Assembly: GCF_023701945.1 (NCBI RefSeq)
Contig: NZ_JABAEF010000030.1
Location: forward strand, 1-53,341
Reading direction: 5' to 3'
DNA length: 53,341 nucleotides
Source of the DNA: Rhizobium sp. CG5
Lineage (GTDB): Bacteria; Pseudomonadota; Alphaproteobacteria; Rhizobiales; Rhizobiaceae
Under the pieces are notes generated by a model. The model worked only from the letters and a program-made list of their open reading frames with translations, searched no databases and was not told the DNA's origin. Made by a program: the position numbers and the translations under genes. This document shows, piece by piece, positions 1-8,739 of the stretch. Position 1 is the stretch's first letter. Every line of letters begins with the position of its first letter.

Positions 1-111
1 TGCTTCAACCGCCTCAAACACTTTCGCCGTTTCGCCACGCGCTATGAACGAAGGACCATTCACTTCACAGGATTAATCCATCTCGCCGCAATCATGATCT
101 GGAGTTGGTGA
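1..111 (+). mobile_element. IS5-type transposase, C-terminal fragment
   Basis: The first 36 codons read in frame to a TGA at 109-111. The residues include CFNRLKHFRRFATRYERR and, near the end, HLAAIMIWSW. This is the usual C-terminal tail of rhizobial IS5-family DDE transposases, where a YERR-type motif follows the catalytic Glu helix. The rest of the gene lies left of the window, so the element cannot be classified further. No terminal inverted repeat was identified between 112 and 241; that stretch has no gene I can support. Confidence 0.75.
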
Positions 112-241
112 ATGTCGATCGGTCCTACGCCGGGCTGTGAACATGCGAGACCCGGGCCAACAGCGGGGCGCTATTCCTCCGATCAAAGTAAACCTGCGAC
201 CAGGGCGATCACGGCAACCCCTACGTGTGGTCCGCGAAGCC

Positions 242-586
242 TTACACGCGGTCGAGATAGCCGGACAAGATGCTGCGACTGGCAGTCAGGCACGCGATGC
301 GATCGTCGATGCTGGACACTTCCCGGCGCAGCGCCGCAAGAAGATCCGGGCATGGGTGGAAATCCGGTCGCGGATCGGGGAAACACGGCAGAAAGCGGCG
401 GATGACGTCGAGCTTGAGGCCCGCTTCGCTCAACATGCGGATGCGGGCGACGATCTGCTCTTCTGCCTCCCCATAGTCCCGATAGCCGGACTCCCGGCGC
501 GGTGGGTTCAGCAAGCCTTCTTCTTCGTAGTAGCGCAGCATCCGCACGCTGACCCCGGTTCGTTTCGACAATGTTCCGATCTGCAT
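242..586 (-). CDS. MerR family transcriptional regulator
   Basis: A 114-residue protein with the typical MerR layout. The N-terminal winged helix-turn-helix starts MQIGTLSKRTGVSVRMLRYY, the wing carries the RYYEEEGLL and YRDYG motifs, and a long dimerisation helix follows. The C-terminal part has two cysteines (about residues 68 and 79, in PCFPD and HPCPDLL) but no CueR- or MerR-like metal loop, so a small-molecule effector is more likely than a metal. It is divergent from the alpha/beta hydrolase at 666, with an 80-bp gap containing a MerR-style promoter. By family behaviour it would underwind that promoter when bound to its effector and activate the hydrolase. Effector unknown. Confidence 0.9.
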   Translation of the reverse strand: MQIGTLSKRTGVSVRMLRYYEEEGLLNPPRRESGYRDYGEAEEQIVARIRMLSEAGLKLDVIRRFLPCFPDPRPDFHPCPDLLAALRREVSSIDDRIACLTASRSILSGYLDRV

Positions 587-595
587 ACGGCCTCC

Positions 596-627
596 TTGAC
601 TCTCACAGCGCTGTCAGAGTTTAGCGT
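596..627 (+). promoter_or_regulatory. MerR-type promoter with dyad operator
   Basis: TTGACT at 596-601 and a TTAGCG-like -10 at about 621 are 19 bp apart, the overlong spacer characteristic of MerR-regulated promoters. The spacer holds an imperfect 20-bp dyad (600-619) centred on the perfect palindrome ACAGCGCTGT. The hydrolase start at 666 follows with a GAAGGAG ribosome binding site at 650-656. The position between the divergent merR-type gene and the hydrolase supports joint control of both genes. Confidence 0.6.
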
Positions 628-665
628 CCTCGGCGACTCAAGGAAAGACGAGAAGGAGTTGCCGG

Positions 666-1463
666 ATGTCACATGCAGAATTTCAGGGAGCGCAGGTCGC
701 CTACAGGACGGACGGGGCTGGACCGGCCCTCGTGCTCGTTCACGGGACGGGCGGCGATGCCGAGTCAAACTGGGGCGCGTTGGTAGAGACCTTCGCCAAG
801 GAATGGACGGTGATCCGCCCCGACTATTCCGGCTCGGGCACAACGGCCGACGATGGCCGCGAGCTGACCACCGACTATCTCGCGGGCCAGGTCATGGCGG
901 CGACCGAGGCGGCCGGTGCGGAGACGTTTCATCTCTTGGGTTTCTCCCTTGGAGCGGGGATCGCAACCCGGATCGCGGCGGAGTATCCCGAGCGGGTCCG
1001 CTCGCTCATCCTCCTGGCCGGGTTTGCCTCGGCGGACGATCCGCGCCTCAAGCTGCAATTCCAGCTCTGGCGCGATCTCATCAAGACGGATCGTCGGGCC
1101 ATGGCGCGGCTGATCCTGCTGACCGGCTTCAGCCCAGATGCGCTGGCGAGCCTTGGCGCGGATGGTGTGGACCAGGCAGTCGAAGCGACGCTCGACGGTG
1201 CCAATTGGGAGGGCATGGGGCGCCAGGTGGAACTGGACTTGACGATCGACGTGCGCCAAGACGCGGCCCGCATTACCGCTCCGACACTGGTGATCGGCTG
1301 CACCCACGATCACATGGTGCCGCCCTCCCATGCCAAGGCGCTGGCCAAAGCGATTGCAGGGTCGCGTTATGCCGAACTGCCGACCGGGCACCTCGCGCCA
1401 ATGGAACAGCCGGACGTTTTTGCTGCCCTCACCATCGCTTTCTTGCGCGAGCAGAAGGCTTGA
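666..1463 (+). CDS. alpha/beta hydrolase
   Basis: A 265-residue single-domain alpha/beta hydrolase. Visible elements are the oxyanion-hole segment HGTGG near residue 26, the nucleophile elbow GFSLG with Ser at about residue 94, a late-strand Asp in the CTHDHMVP segment, and the catalytic His in TGHLAP near the C-terminus. This is a full Ser-Asp-His triad of the esterase/lactonase/haloperoxidase-like group. There is no signal peptide, so it is cytoplasmic. The ATG at 666 is set by GAAGGAG seven to ten bases upstream. The gene is probably induced by the divergent MerR protein. The substrate cannot be told from the sequence. Confidence 0.88.
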   Translation: MSHAEFQGAQVAYRTDGAGPALVLVHGTGGDAESNWGALVETFAKEWTVIRPDYSGSGTTADDGRELTTDYLAGQVMAATEAAGAETFHLLGFSLGAGIATRIAAEYPERVRSLILLAGFASADDPRLKLQFQLWRDLIKTDRRAMARLILLTGFSPDALASLGADGVDQAVEATLDGANWEGMGRQVELDLTIDVRQDAARITAPTLVIGCTHDHMVPPSHAKALAKAIAGSRYAELPTGHLAPMEQPDVFAALTIAFLREQKA

Positions 1464-1573
1464 TGCGGCGCCTGGCGGAGCTGGGCCTGCGGCTGGTTCC
1501 CCTCGGTCGCGTGCTGAGAGTGGCACGAATGGCCCATGACACTGAGTGGGCAGCCTATTTGTCGAAAGAACGC

Positions 1574-2497
1574 TTAGCCATGAGGCGGCTGGAGTGGCCC
1601 ACGTCGATATTTCCCCGGCGCGCAGCCCATCACGCGCCGGAAGATGGTGCTGAAGGCCGCTTCGGATTCATAGCCAATCGAGAAGGCGATCTTGGCCACG
1701 CTGTCCTGCGTGCACCGCAGCCGATCGGCGGCAAGGCGCATCCGCCAACCGATCAGATAGTCGAGCGGCGGCTGACCGACGGCCTCGCGGAACCGCACCG
1801 CGAAGGTGGTGCGCGACATACCGGCGATGTCGGCGAGCTCGGCAAGCCGCCAGCGTCGAGCGGGGTCGGCATGAAGAGCGTCGATGGCTTTCGCCAAGCG
1901 CAGGTCGGACAGAGCGCCCAGCCAGCCAGAGTGTCGGTCCTTGTTCGAGGCAAGCCAGAGCCGCAGAACTTGGAGCAGCATGATCTGCGCAAGGTGTTCG
2001 GCCATGAGCGCGCCGCCGGGCGGGCGGCTTTTCAGTTCCGCCGCAAGCTGTTCCAGCGCAAAGCGCAGAACAGTCGCCTGGTTCGAGGCATCACGCACAT
2101 GGACGATGGCCGGCAGCGCGCCGAGCAGCATATCGGCGTGGTCGCCAGCAAAGGAAAAACGGCCGCCCATCAGGAAGAAATCACCGCCACCGTTGCAGGT
2201 TGCGATGCCGTCCACCGCCGCGTCGTAGATGGTCGGCGACTCGATCATGGGCAATGCGAGGTCAGTCGCAAAGACGAAGGGGCGTCCACGGGTCAGCAGG
2301 AAGCAATCTCCGGCCTCGATCCGTTGGGGCTCGGCTTCGCCTTCGACCGTGACCCAACAGGCTCCGCGCATGACCGCGTTGAACTTGATGCCCTCATGCG
2401 GTGGGAAACGGATCGCCCAGTCGCCGCCCGCATTGAGACCGGCGCTGATCGCGCTTCTTGGTTTCAACAGAGAGAGAACTTCAGACAGAGGGTCCAA
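1574..2497 (-). CDS. AraC family regulator, cupin type
   Basis: A 307-residue regulator. The N-terminal half is an AraC-type cupin sensor (for example HEGIKFNAVMRGACW and ESPTIYDAAVDG). The C-terminal 100 residues hold two helix-turn-helix motifs (WRLAELADIAGMSRTTFAVRF and VAKIAFSIGYESEAAFSTIF) and the family end GCAPGKYRR. The likely start is a TTG, giving the MDPLSEVLSLLKPRS N-terminus typical of this subfamily. It is divergent from the SDR gene at 2589, its probable target. Cupin-type AraC regulators next to SDR or reductase genes are common in rhizobia. Confidence 0.9.
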   Translation of the reverse strand: MDPLSEVLSLLKPRSAISAGLNAGGDWAIRFPPHEGIKFNAVMRGACWVTVEGEAEPQRIEAGDCFLLTRGRPFVFATDLALPMIESPTIYDAAVDGIATCNGGGDFFLMGGRFSFAGDHADMLLGALPAIVHVRDASNQATVLRFALEQLAAELKSRPPGGALMAEHLAQIMLLQVLRLWLASNKDRHSGWLGALSDLRLAKAIDALHADPARRWRLAELADIAGMSRTTFAVRFREAVGQPPLDYLIGWRMRLAADRLRCTQDSVAKIAFSIGYESEAAFSTIFRRVMGCAPGKYRRGPLQPPHG

Positions 2498-2588
2498 GGC
2501 AATAAATCCGAACGATCGAGAATGAATGACGCATCATATCGCATGGATTATGCGATTTCTACCGATCATCATGTCCGGGAGACGTATC

Positions 2589-3557
2589 ATGATCGATCAG
2601 CAAAAGCCGCTCGGCTCCGGTTTCGGGCCTCAGACCACAGCAGCGGAGGTCCTGACCGGCATTGACCTATCGGGAAAGATCGCCATCGTCACCGGCGGTC
2701 ATTCGGGTCTTGGCTTGGAGACGACAAGGGCGTTGGCCGGGGCCGGTGCGCGGGTCATTGTCGCCGCGCGTCATCCGGGGGCAGCGGAGACGGCGACGAA
2801 GGGACTCCCCCGCGTCACGATCGAGGAACTTGACCTGTCGAACCTCGACAGCGTTCGCGTTTTCGCCGAACGCATCCTAGCAGCAGATCGCCATATCGAC
2901 CTGCTGATCAACAATGCCGGCATCATGGCTTGTTCCGAGACGCGAGTTGGTCCCGGTTGGGAAGCGCAGTTTGCGACAAATCACCTTGGACATTTCGCGC
3001 TGACCAACCGGCTGTGGCCCGCGCTCCGGGGCGGTGCGCGCGTGATCTCGGTGTCCTCCGCCGGCCATCACAGTTCGCCGATCCGCTGGGACGATATCCA
3101 GTTCACGCGCGGTTACGACAAGTGGCTCGCCTACGGCCAGTCGAAGACCGCCAACGCCCTTTTCGCCGTTCATCTCGACCGGTTAGGACAAGACGATGGC
3201 GTGCGTGCCTTCTCGCTCCATCCCGGCAAGATCTTCACGCCGCTTCAGCGGCACCTGACGATAGAAGAGATGACCGCCGAGGGCTGGCTCGATGCCAGCG
3301 GTGCGCCTGCCGATCCGACTTTCAAGACCCCTCAACAGGGCGCGGCGACACAGGTCTGGGCTGCGACTTCGCCGCAACTCGATGGGCTTGGCGGGCTCTA
3401 TTGCGAGGATTGCGATGTGGCTGCGCGCGCCGAAAAACTCAACGAGGCTTTTGCCGGCGTGCGCGACTACGCCACCAACCCGAATGAGGCAAAGCGGCTC
3501 TGGGCACTGTCAGCCGAACTGACGGGCGTCGATAACTCGACCGACGCAACGCGATGA
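2589..3557 (+). CDS. short-chain dehydrogenase/reductase
   Basis: A 322-residue NAD(P)-dependent SDR. It has the cofactor motif TGGHSGLG near residue 34, NNAGIMA, the catalytic Ser in VSSAGHHSS, and the YGQSK active-site Tyr/Lys. The sequence resembles the retinol-dehydrogenase/WW-oxidoreductase-like branch (HHSSPIRWDD, SKTANALFAVHL). The start at 2589 (MIDQQKPLGSGFG) is preferred over an in-frame ATG at 2526 because GGGAG lies eight bases before it. The gene is divergent from the AraC regulator and convergent with the LysR gene at 3623. Substrate unknown. Confidence 0.88.
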   Translation: MIDQQKPLGSGFGPQTTAAEVLTGIDLSGKIAIVTGGHSGLGLETTRALAGAGARVIVAARHPGAAETATKGLPRVTIEELDLSNLDSVRVFAERILAADRHIDLLINNAGIMACSETRVGPGWEAQFATNHLGHFALTNRLWPALRGGARVISVSSAGHHSSPIRWDDIQFTRGYDKWLAYGQSKTANALFAVHLDRLGQDDGVRAFSLHPGKIFTPLQRHLTIEEMTAEGWLDASGAPADPTFKTPQQGAATQVWAATSPQLDGLGGLYCEDCDVAARAEKLNEAFAGVRDYATNPNEAKRLWALSAELTGVDNSTDATR

Positions 3558-3622
3558 CAACGACTTGGCCCATCAAACCGCTGACGCCATCGCTGCGGCG
3601 GCTACATGGCCCGGCGAGCCGC

Positions 3623-4528
3623 TTAGTGCTCCCACGGTGGCTCGCGCCAGAGCTGGGCCAGGAAATCGTCAAAGGCGCTGATCCGCTTTGGCACAGGCTC
3701 GCGTTTGGCGCGGACGAAGCTGATCGGACTTGCCTCTTCCACCCAGTCGGGAAGGATGTGGACCAGCCGTCCCGCCTTCAATTCATCCGAGACGTCCCAA
3801 AGCTCGCGCAGGGAAATGCCAAGCCCCGCTACGCACCAAGTCCGCAAGGTGATGCCGCTGTCCGTCGCAAGGTCGCTCGACACCGCCATTTCCGCCGTCG
3901 TCCCACCGTTGTGCAGCGTCCAGATGTTTCGCAGCCCAGGATAGGCGATGAGCAGGCAAGTGTGCCCGGTGAGCTCCTGTGGGTGTTCCGGGATACCGCG
4001 TCGAGCGAGATAGTCCGGCGCGGCCACCAGAATGCGGCGATTGTCGGCAAGACGGCGGGCGATCAGGCGGGAGTCGGAGAGCTTTCCAACCCGGATCGCG
4101 ACATCGATCTCGCCCGCATAGAGATCGACGATCCTGTCTGTCAGATGCAACTCGAACCCCACCTTGGGATGGAGCTTGCGAAAGTCCGCCGTCGCAGCGG
4201 CGACATAGCGGCCTCCGAAGGGCACGGGTGCGGTGATGCGGATCGTGCCCGAAAGGTCGGACGAACCGGCCCTCGCAATCTCGGACGCCTCTTCCAGCAA
4301 CGCGATAGCGCCACGGGCGCGTTCGGCGATGGCGTGCCCCTCATCGGTGATCTTCAGCCGGCGGGTGTTTCGCTGAAACAGGCTCGTCCCGAACTGCTTT
4401 TCCAACCGCGCAATCTGTTTGCTGACCGTCGTTGGCGCGAGATCCATCGATCGCGCCGCAGCCGAGAAACTGCCGCAATCGACGACACGAACGAACACCA
4501 TCAGATCATCGAGATTGCGCGGAACCAT
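3623..4528 (-). CDS. LysR family regulator
   Basis: A 301-residue LysR protein. The N-terminal winged helix includes FSAAARSMDLAPTTVSKQI, and the linker helix and substrate-binding domain follow (GTIRITAPVPFGGRYVAA; IDVAIRVGKLSDSRLIARRL). It resembles the CrgA/AaeR-like subgroup, in which the second domain starts SGTIRI. It is divergent from the MFS gene at 4673 with a 144-bp intergenic region, the classic LysR layout, so it probably controls that exporter. Confidence 0.92.
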   Translation of the reverse strand: MVPRNLDDLMVFVRVVDCGSFSAAARSMDLAPTTVSKQIARLEKQFGTSLFQRNTRRLKITDEGHAIAERARGAIALLEEASEIARAGSSDLSGTIRITAPVPFGGRYVAAATADFRKLHPKVGFELHLTDRIVDLYAGEIDVAIRVGKLSDSRLIARRLADNRRILVAAPDYLARRGIPEHPQELTGHTCLLIAYPGLRNIWTLHNGGTTAEMAVSSDLATDSGITLRTWCVAGLGISLRELWDVSDELKAGRLVHILPDWVEEASPISFVRAKREPVPKRISAFDDFLAQLWREPPWEH

Positions 4529-4672
4529 TTAAGCCATACTGCCATAAGTGTTCTCCTATTATGCACCTTTCGGCTCAACTCCGCCATGGGCTAACTGCCG
4601 ACCAATCGCTCATGCCCGCCTGTTCCACACGCTCGCCAAAGGAGACGCGGGCCTATTTGGAAAGGTCGGACC

Positions 4673-5887
4673 ATGCCTCCCGTCATCTACATCTTCTCGC
4701 TTTGCGCCTTCGCCGTCGGATTCACCGAGTTCATCACCATCGGCCTCGTCTCGGCCATGGCGAGCGACCTTCAGGTAGACGTCACCCGTATCGGACTGAC
4801 GGTCACGACCTATGCCGCCGGCGTCGTTGTCGGCGCGCCGGTGCTGACCGCGCTGGCCTCGGGCCTGTCGCGCAAGCGTTTGATCCTCATCGCCATGCTG
4901 GTCTTCAGCGCCGGAAACCTGATCGCCGGTCTGTCTGAAAGCCTTATGCCGCTGCTAATCGCCCGGCTGCTCTCCGGCATGGCTCATGGCGTCTTCTTCG
5001 CGGTGGCGTCGAGCGTGGCGACACGTCTTGTCGCGCCGGAGCGTGCGGGCGCAGCCCTCGCATTGGTGTTCGGCGGCGTAACCGTGGCGATGTCGCTCGG
5101 CGTGCCCATCGGCACCTGGCTCGGCACCATCCTGCACTGGCAACTCATCTTCCTCGTCATCGCCGGATGCGGCCTGATCGGCAGTCTCGGAATTGCCACG
5201 CTGATGTCGGCGAAGGACGGAGAGGCAGCGACGCAAGGCGCGGGCTGGCGCGATCTCGGGGTATTGTTCGACCGGCGGCTGATTGCCGGCGCCAGCATTC
5301 CAATGCTGTCCTACACCGGCTCTTTCGCGCTCTATACCTACGTCTCGCCGATCCTGCTCGACGTGACACGGGTCAGCGTCGAGACGGCGAGCCTGACCTT
5401 GCTCGCCTATGGCCTGGGCGCAGCGCTCGGCAATGTGCTGGGCGGCAAGCTGACCGACAGCCAGGGCATGGACCGGGCTTCGCTTATCATGCTCGTCGGC
5501 GTCGTCGTCTCGCTCGGCCTGATCGCCTTCGCCTTCCATGCGCCTATCGCCATGGTCAGCTTGGTGGCGCTGGTCGGCCTAACCACCTATGGGGCGATCC
5601 CGCCGCTCCAGTCCCGCATCCTGATGCTGGCACAGCGCCACCAGCCACAGGCGATGGACGTCGCCTCCGGCATGAACATCGCCGCCTTCAATGCCGGGGT
5701 GGTGGTCGGCTCGGGCATCGGCGCGGCCATTATCCCGGCCATGGGGCTGACCGCGCTGGCCCCGCTCGGGGCGGCTGTCGCGCTTGTCTCCATCGTCGCG
5801 CTTCTCTGGCAGATCGCGCTGCCGTCGATGAAGGCTCCGGCGCGCGCAGCCGGTGCCGCATCAGCTTCCGCACAGGGAGGGCATTGA
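4673..5887 (+). CDS. MFS transporter (AraJ/PbuE-like exporter)
   Basis: A 404-residue major facilitator with about 12 hydrophobic segments. The first begins IYIFSLCAFAVGFTEFITIGL, the signature of the DHA1 group that includes AraJ, YdhP and NepI (purine or sugar efflux-like). The loop between TM2 and TM3 contains SGLSRKRLI, matching the MFS motif A position, and TM5 has GVPIGTWLG. The predicted product is an inner-membrane drug or metabolite exporter driven by protons. It is divergent from LysR at 3623-4528. A broken esterase gene follows two bases after its stop, so an original operon has probably been truncated. Confidence 0.88.
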   Translation: MPPVIYIFSLCAFAVGFTEFITIGLVSAMASDLQVDVTRIGLTVTTYAAGVVVGAPVLTALASGLSRKRLILIAMLVFSAGNLIAGLSESLMPLLIARLLSGMAHGVFFAVASSVATRLVAPERAGAALALVFGGVTVAMSLGVPIGTWLGTILHWQLIFLVIAGCGLIGSLGIATLMSAKDGEAATQGAGWRDLGVLFDRRLIAGASIPMLSYTGSFALYTYVSPILLDVTRVSVETASLTLLAYGLGAALGNVLGGKLTDSQGMDRASLIMLVGVVVSLGLIAFAFHAPIAMVSLVALVGLTTYGAIPPLQSRILMLAQRHQPQAMDVASGMNIAAFNAGVVVGSGIGAAIIPAMGLTALAPLGAAVALVSIVALLWQIALPSMKAPARAAGAASASAQGGH

Positions 5888-5888
5888 A

Positions 5889-6035
5889 ATGGCGCTGCAC
5901 CCGCAAACCAAGGCATTCCTCGACGCCTACAATGCAAACGCGCCAACGATCGACTACGACACGATCTCCGCCGAGGATTTCGTCCCACGACCATTGAAGC
6001 ATCGCAGCAGAGGTCATGAGGCGGATCGGCCCTAG
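5889..6035 (+). pseudogene. alpha/beta hydrolase (acetyl-esterase-like), N-terminal fragment
   Basis: A good ribosome site (GGAGGG at 5876-5881) precedes ATG 5889, and the first ~37 residues (MALHPQTKAFLDAYNANAP and on) match the start of HSL-type acetyl esterases. After FVPRPLK the sequence no longer looks like that family and stops at 6035, without the HGGG or GDSAGG motifs. This is a decapitated gene left by a deletion or insertion; it was probably co-transcribed with the MFS gene. Confidence 0.6.
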
Positions 6036-6084
6036 GAGGCGCTCATATTTGACGAATAATCGGAAATTATCCGTCAGGTATGAC

Positions 6085-6528
6085 TTAAAGACCGCGCGCC
6101 GTTTCCATCTCCTTGCCGACAAAAGCAGCCTCATAGTCGCGCGCCAGCGCACCAGTGACGCCAACCTGTCTGAAGGCTTCCCGCCATCCGTCCGAAATAT
6201 GCTGCGCCGTTGTCCGGATCGTCTCACGTGCCTCGGCCTCGGGAATCTCAAAAAACACGCAGGCTTCCAATACGAGGTAGGGAATCCGTGCCGCCCAACG
6301 CCGGGCGAACCGCTGGATCAGAGCAACCGGAAACGGCGTGTCCGTCAGTTGCCCACTCGCTCTTCGCCAGGGGGCGATCAAGTCGGATGAGAAGGTCATC
6401 AAAGGAATGTAGTTGTCGCAATAATCCCGGATCTTGCTCGATATGTTAGCCGGACTTTTGCAGCGCTGCAAAATTAGGATTTTTGCGGCAATAAATTGGC
6501 GCGGCAGCTTGTGTTCCGTCAGCGTCAA
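6085..6528 (-). pseudogene. degraded gene fragment, possibly HipA-like C-terminus
   Basis: The last 90 residues (RIPYLVLEACVFFEI, ISDGWREAFRQVGVTG, YEAAFVGKEM) have the helical pattern and the 'W+ ... G ... AF' ending seen in HipA-family kinase toxins. That family is about 400 residues long and this frame has only 147. The N-terminal part runs through dispersed repeat R1 (6436-6493), so it is not native coding sequence. No kinase catalytic loop and no HipB-like antitoxin are present. The family assignment is tentative; only the truncation is reasonably clear. Confidence 0.35.
6436..6493. repeat. junction repeat R1
   Basis: This copy contains the perfect 18-bp palindrome TTTTGCAGCGCTGCAAAA at 6456-6473, followed by TTAGGATTTTTGCGG. 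The same layout (GATAT, a few bases, GACTTTTGCAGC..., then AAAAT-AGGATTT) recurs at 8676-8715 and 9723-9778. All three copies lie at the edge of a truncated gene. R1 separates the fragment at 6085 from the intact LysR gene at 6544. Confidence 0.55.
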
Positions 6529-6543
6529 CCGCTGTCCAATGTC

Positions 6544-7398
6544 CTACCTGGCCATGCCTTCGGCACTATTGCGAATGGCCTCCGCCATGAAATCGCAGAG
6601 TGGATTGTTGGACCCAGCACTGCGTATCAGGGCAACGTCAAGGCGTTCGATCACGGGCAGCCCATCAGCCTGCACCAATTCCATGACGGCAGAGGGGACC
6701 GACATGCGCGTGACAGCGGCAACGGCAAGCCCTGCCTCGACCACAGTGAGAAGTGCCGACAGACTGACACTCTCATAGGCGGGCTGGAAGCGAATGTCGC
6801 TTTTCGCCAATGCGGCCAGAACAACAGCGCGCGCCTGACTTCCCGGTTCGAACAATGCGACGGGGAGGGGATGTCTTTCCAGCGCAATCCGATCGCGGGA
6901 GGCGATCCACACCATAGGCTCTTGTCGCAGGAGTTGTCCTTCCACTCCCCGCGACCGCGTGACGATGGCGAGATCGATGTCTCCTCTCTCGATCTGCGGC
7001 ACAAGTGCTGTCGACTGGGCGCAAATGATCTTGATGGCGACGCGGGGAAACAACTGGCCGAAGCGCCTGAGCACGGGCGGCATGATATGCGAGATGTAGT
7101 CATCTGGCGCGCCGATGCTGATCGACCCGGCAATATCGGGCTTGCGAAAGGCTTCCACGGCCTCGTCATGCAGCCTTAGAATGCGCCGCGCATAGGCCTC
7201 CAGTTCTTCGCCGGCCGGCGTCAGAGCCAGATTGCGCGTGTCGCGGATAAAGAGCCGCGCCCCCAGTTCTGCTTCGAGCCGGGCGATCTGCGTGGAAACG
7301 GTCGCGGGCGATTTATGCACGGCGGACGCCGCCCGCGTGAAACTCATCACGTCGACACATGCTACGAAGGTGCGGAGCAGAGTATGTTCAAGTTCCAT
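6544..7398 (-). CDS. LysR family regulator
   Basis: A 284-residue LysR protein. The winged helix reads FTRAASAVHKSPATVSTQI, followed by LEAELGARLFIRDTRNLALT and a type 2 periplasmic-binding-like effector domain (GSISIGAPDDYISHIMPPVL; ERGDIDLAIVTRS). It is slightly short for the family but has both halves. It is divergent from the EamA transporter at 7504, with a 105-bp AT-rich intergenic region that probably holds the LysR site and both promoters. Confidence 0.9.
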   Translation of the reverse strand: MELEHTLLRTFVACVDVMSFTRAASAVHKSPATVSTQIARLEAELGARLFIRDTRNLALTPAGEELEAYARRILRLHDEAVEAFRKPDIAGSISIGAPDDYISHIMPPVLRRFGQLFPRVAIKIICAQSTALVPQIERGDIDLAIVTRSRGVEGQLLRQEPMVWIASRDRIALERHPLPVALFEPGSQARAVVLAALAKSDIRFQPAYESVSLSALLTVVEAGLAVAAVTRMSVPSAVMELVQADGLPVIERLDVALIRSAGSNNPLCDFMAEAIRNSAEGMAR

Positions 7399-7503
7399 GA
7401 TTGATTGGAAACTCCAATGAATATGTTCATATTATATCGATTGTGCATCTAATTGACAGAGCAATATCCTGAAACCTGTAAAGGCACTTCAGGAGCGGAC
7501 AGC

Positions 7504-8418
7504 ATGACGAGACAAATCCAGGGTTTCATCGGCGTGGCGGCCGCCCAGATGTTGTTGGGGACGCTTGGGGTCTGTGTTCTGGAGAGCGGTGCGGACCCAT
7601 TGTCGGTCACGTTCTACCGATGTGTGATCGGCGGCCTCGTGCTGGCGCTTTATGGTGCCTTCCGGGGCAATCTCTCCGCGGTGCTGCGCCTGCCGCCGAG
7701 AGTGCTCGGCCTTGCGCTTGCCAGTGGCCTGCTGATGGTCGGCAACTGGGTTTTGTTCTTTACGGCCATGCAACATATTGGCATCGCGGTTGCCACGATC
7801 GTCTTTCATGTTCAGCCGTTCATGGTGGTGGTGATCGGCGCGCTGGTCTTTCGTGAGCGTTTGCATGCCGTCACCTTCGGCTGGATCGCTCTGGCACTGA
7901 TCGGACTTGCTTTGGCCACGGAGTCCACCAAAGGCCAGACTGCTATCGATGCGCCCTGGCTGCTCGGGATCTGTTGCGCGCTCGGCGGTGCGTTTCTCTA
8001 TTCCGTTGTGACGATCATCGCCAAAGGACTGACGGGCATCACCGGACCTCAACTGGCCTTCGTTCAGTGTCTTTGCGGCATCGTGCTTCTGGTGCTGGTC
8101 GTACCGGTAGGACCTTTGGAGGTGTCATCTGTCCAATGGGCGTGGTTTGCCGTTATCGGCGTCGTGCATACCGGCGGTGTTTACATGCTGCTCTATAACG
8201 CACTGCCGAAGCTCTCGACGCCCTTGGCGGCCGTGCTGTTGTTTCTCTATCCGGCCACTGCGATCATTGCCGATGCCATTGTCTATGGCCATCGGCTGGG
8301 GCCGGCGCAATATGCTGGGGTAGGCTGCATTCTGATCGCAAGCCTCGGCGTGACACTGAAGTGGGGTGTTCGCCGCTCTCTATCCGTTTCGGCCTCTCGG
8401 GTGCGCGGAGAGCGCTAG
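7504..8418 (+). CDS. EamA/DMT family transporter
   Basis: A 304-residue inner-membrane protein with ten hydrophobic segments in two EamA repeats. The first half includes LGTLGVCVLESGADPLSVTFYR and the second ends with LSTPLAAVLLFLYPATAIIAD. The start at 7504 follows AGGAG at 7491-7495; an upstream in-frame start at 7453 lacks this. Family members export amino acids or other metabolites. The divergent LysR gene is the likely regulator. The C-terminal tail (about 15 residues) is basic and lies next to the junction with the broken quinone reductase, so its end may not be native. Confidence 0.85.
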   Translation: MTRQIQGFIGVAAAQMLLGTLGVCVLESGADPLSVTFYRCVIGGLVLALYGAFRGNLSAVLRLPPRVLGLALASGLLMVGNWVLFFTAMQHIGIAVATIVFHVQPFMVVVIGALVFRERLHAVTFGWIALALIGLALATESTKGQTAIDAPWLLGICCALGGAFLYSVVTIIAKGLTGITGPQLAFVQCLCGIVLLVLVVPVGPLEVSSVQWAWFAVIGVVHTGGVYMLLYNALPKLSTPLAAVLLFLYPATAIIADAIVYGHRLGPAQYAGVGCILIASLGVTLKWGVRRSLSVSASRVRGER

Positions 8419-8419
8419 G

Positions 8420-8683
8420 GTCGTTTTCCAGTCAGCTTTGCCCGCCGATGTACAGCGCGAGATCGACGATCTTCTCTGGGCTGATTTTGTTCTGCTGCAG
8501 TTTCCACTTTGGTGGTTTGGCATGCCTGCCATCCTGAAAGGCTGGATGGATCGCGTTTTCGTGTATGGCCAACTGTATTCCGGCAGCAAACGTTTCGACA
8601 CCGGCATATGCAAGGGCAAGCGCGCCATGCTGGCTGTAACAGCGGGTTCGTCGGCAGAAGCCTGTTCGCCAAGAGGGATATAG
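8420..8683 (+). pseudogene. NAD(P)H quinone reductase (MdaB/NQO-like), internal fragment
   Basis: Residues ALPADVQREIDDLLWADFV, QFPLWWFGMPAILKGWMDRV and FVYGQLYSGSKRFDTGICKG are characteristic of the flavodoxin-fold quinone reductase family. The N-terminal FMN/FAD loop (roughly the first 60-70 residues) and everything after LAVTAGSSAEACS are missing. The fragment has no start of its own and abuts the end of the EamA gene. On the right it ends in repeat R2. Clear remnant. Confidence 0.75.
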
Positions 8684-8715
8684 CTGACTTTTGCAGCGTC
8701 CCGAATTCAGGACTG
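8676..8715. repeat. junction repeat R2
   Basis: GGATATAGCTGACTTTTGCAGC followed by an AATTCAGGACT segment aligns with R1 and R3. It is the most diverged of the three copies and lacks the full palindrome. It lies exactly between the truncated quinone reductase and the GFA-domain gene. Confidence 0.4.
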
Positions 8716-8739
8716 CAGCGACAAGAGAAAAGTCCCTAC

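Noticed and set aside
137..2665. 842-residue plus-strand frame across the MerR, hydrolase and AraC region
   Set aside because: Low-complexity Arg/Gly/Asp-rich translation, overlapping three well-supported genes in other frames; typical spurious frame of GC-rich DNA.
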